A stretch of 32,853 nt of DNA from Amphimedon queenslandica. Lineage: Eukaryota > Porifera > Demospongiae > Haplosclerida > Niphatidae. The position numbers and the translations under genes are program-made. This document shows positions 31,779-32,853 of the stretch, in pieces. The first letter of the stretch is position 1, and each line of letters begins with the position of its first letter. The stretch lies in assembly GCF_000090795.2 (NCBI RefSeq), contig NW_003546505.1, forward strand, positions 24,199-57,051, given 5' to 3'. The notes under the pieces were generated by a model, which saw nothing but the letters and a program-made list of their open reading frames with translations, had not been told where the DNA came from and searched no databases.

Positions 31779-32853
31779 CATAGGCGTAGGCAGGGTGAGG
31801 CATGGAGGGGCAATGCCTCTCCTGACTCTGTGAGCTCAAATGTTACTTACAAATCAAGCCTCATGCAAGTTGAGGCAGTCAGAGGCACTCCTTTGATACT
31901 TTTTTCTACAGCAGTATTGCAAGAGTAAGTCAACCATCTTCAAATGATGATGTCATTGATTGTTATTATGATCTCATAATGATAGTGTTAATTAGTTTTT
32001 ATAATCACTAATCAGTTAACCACGTTGAGGCACGATAAGATGGCAAGCAAAAGACAAGCTTCAGTGCTTTCATTTTTCTCCTCAAACCCAAAATGGCCAA
32101 CTGAACCAGGATCATTATCTGAATCTGATAATACTGAAAGAGGTAGGTAAATTATCAATTAATCATGTAAGATATATTAAACACATCTCACATCATGGAA
32201 GTCCATTCACCACTGAGCTGGTGGCACATGGCCTTAAATAAACAAAATAATGAATTAATTAACTGATTTCTTGTGCATGGTTTTTATAGATACTAATGAT
32301 TATTGTGACAGTTCCACTACTTCTAACTCTTCTCTAAACCTTTCTTCTGCTAACACTGTCTCTCTTTCTCAAGGTTCTGTTGCTTCATTGTCATCATTCA
32401 CTAGTACTGTATTGCCATGCGATATTGCACGGTGTAAGACTGATAAACCAGTTCATCCTATATTATCGTCCTATCCTTCTCGTATGTTTGGCTCTTCTAA
32501 ACGGTCTTTTCCTCCCAGCTGGAACAATCATTTTAAATGGTTAGAGCATTCTGTAGAGAAGGATTGTGTATATTGCTTTCCATGTCGCTTTATTGGAGTA
32601 AGCTGTGATCCCTGTTTAACTGTGACAGGATTTTGTAATTGGAAGAATGGAAAAGGAGAGAAACGTGGCACATTGGATCACCATTCTCATTCGACTACTC
32701 ACATAAACACCACACTTTCATGGAATACATTTAAGGCAATACATGACAATGAAACTTCTATTGTTAATCAGTTAGAAACAGGAAGAGTCACCATCATGAA
32801 AGAAAATCGTCAGTATGTAGCTCATTTAATGGAAGTCATTTTATGTTGTGGAC
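31779..32853 (+). mobile_element. TTF-zinc-finger hAT transposon, 5' part
   Basis: The element appears to start at CATAGGCGTAGGCAGGGTGA (31779), a hAT-type end beginning CA. The preceding 8 bp (CATGTATG, 31771-31778) would be its target duplication. Copy A at the matching place reads TATGCAGGATG in the opposite sense, so the insertion point falls inside the Helitron's N-terminal coding region. About 260 bp of leader precedes the transposase start codon at 32040. The 3' end lies outside the window. Confidence 0.65.
32040..32853 (+). CDS. TTF-zinc-finger hAT transposase (ZMYM1-like), 5' part, intact so far
   Basis: Exon 1 is 32040-32142: MASKRQASVLSFFSSNPKWP, ending with phase 1 at a GTAGGT donor. 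The 147-bp intron ends TTTTTATAG at 32289. Exon 2 is open from 32290 to the window end. It reads a serine-rich stretch, PCDIARCKTDKPVHPILSSY, then the TTF-type zinc-finger region RSFPPSWNNHFKWLEHSVEK, DCVYCFPCRFI, FCNWKNGKG, and an H-rich block DHHSHSTTH, followed by QLETGRVTIMKENRQYVAHL, where the DUF4371-type core begins. About 222 codons carry no stop or frameshift, unlike every other transposon gene in the window, so this is probably a young insertion. This start was chosen because MxSKRQ/K starts are typical for the family and the splice phase fits. The catalytic core and C-terminal dimerisation region are beyond the window. Confidence 0.8.

Overview
The window looks like a repeat-rich stretch of an AT-rich marine invertebrate genome; a sponge or mollusc fits best. 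The reasons are a Helitron protein family with DUF6570, Rep, Pif1 and OTU regions, very short introns (44 to about 150 bp), recurrent TACATGTA motifs and many nested DNA transposons. No prokaryotic gene order, CRISPR array, tRNA or rRNA was seen. The organism call is inference, because nothing in the window names a species.

Layout. Two decayed copies of one large Helitron-like element face each other: copy A on the + strand (about 910-9960) and copy B on the - strand (about 31778-21480). Each encodes, in order: a hydrophobic N-terminal segment, a basic KERYQQNP-type region, a Cys-rich region, a DUF6570-like region, a Helitron Rep (HUH) region, a Rep tyrosine motif, a Pif1-type helicase, a linker with repeated LIVSI motifs, and a C-terminal OTU cysteine-protease-like domain. 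Both coding regions are followed by a shared tail of 2-3 kb with a minisatellite and exon-like modules of about 205 bp. Together they form a giant interrupted inverted repeat around a spacer of about 11.5 kb. Both copies are broken by frameshifts and stops, and their key-residue losses differ.

The spacer is a transposon graveyard. From left to right it holds: a proline/glycine-rich two-exon gene fragment (-); a long-TIR foldback element; a fragment of a second, different Helitron helicase (-); a Harbinger-like transposase fragment (+) with a possible partner ORF (-); the N-terminal part of a P/THAP-like transposase (+); a TA-flanked MITE; a complete but decayed BED-finger hAT transposase (-) that itself contains a 250-bp MITE; the middle exon of the P/THAP-like transposase (+); and a second copy of the foldback element. 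Copy B's tail carries an 880-bp insertion that copy A lacks, so copy A serves as its empty site.

At the right edge a TTF-zinc-finger hAT transposon begins inside the N-terminal region of copy B. Its two visible exons are open to the window end, making it the best-preserved gene here. The nesting allows partial relative dating: the Helitrons and the P-like element are older than the insertions they carry.
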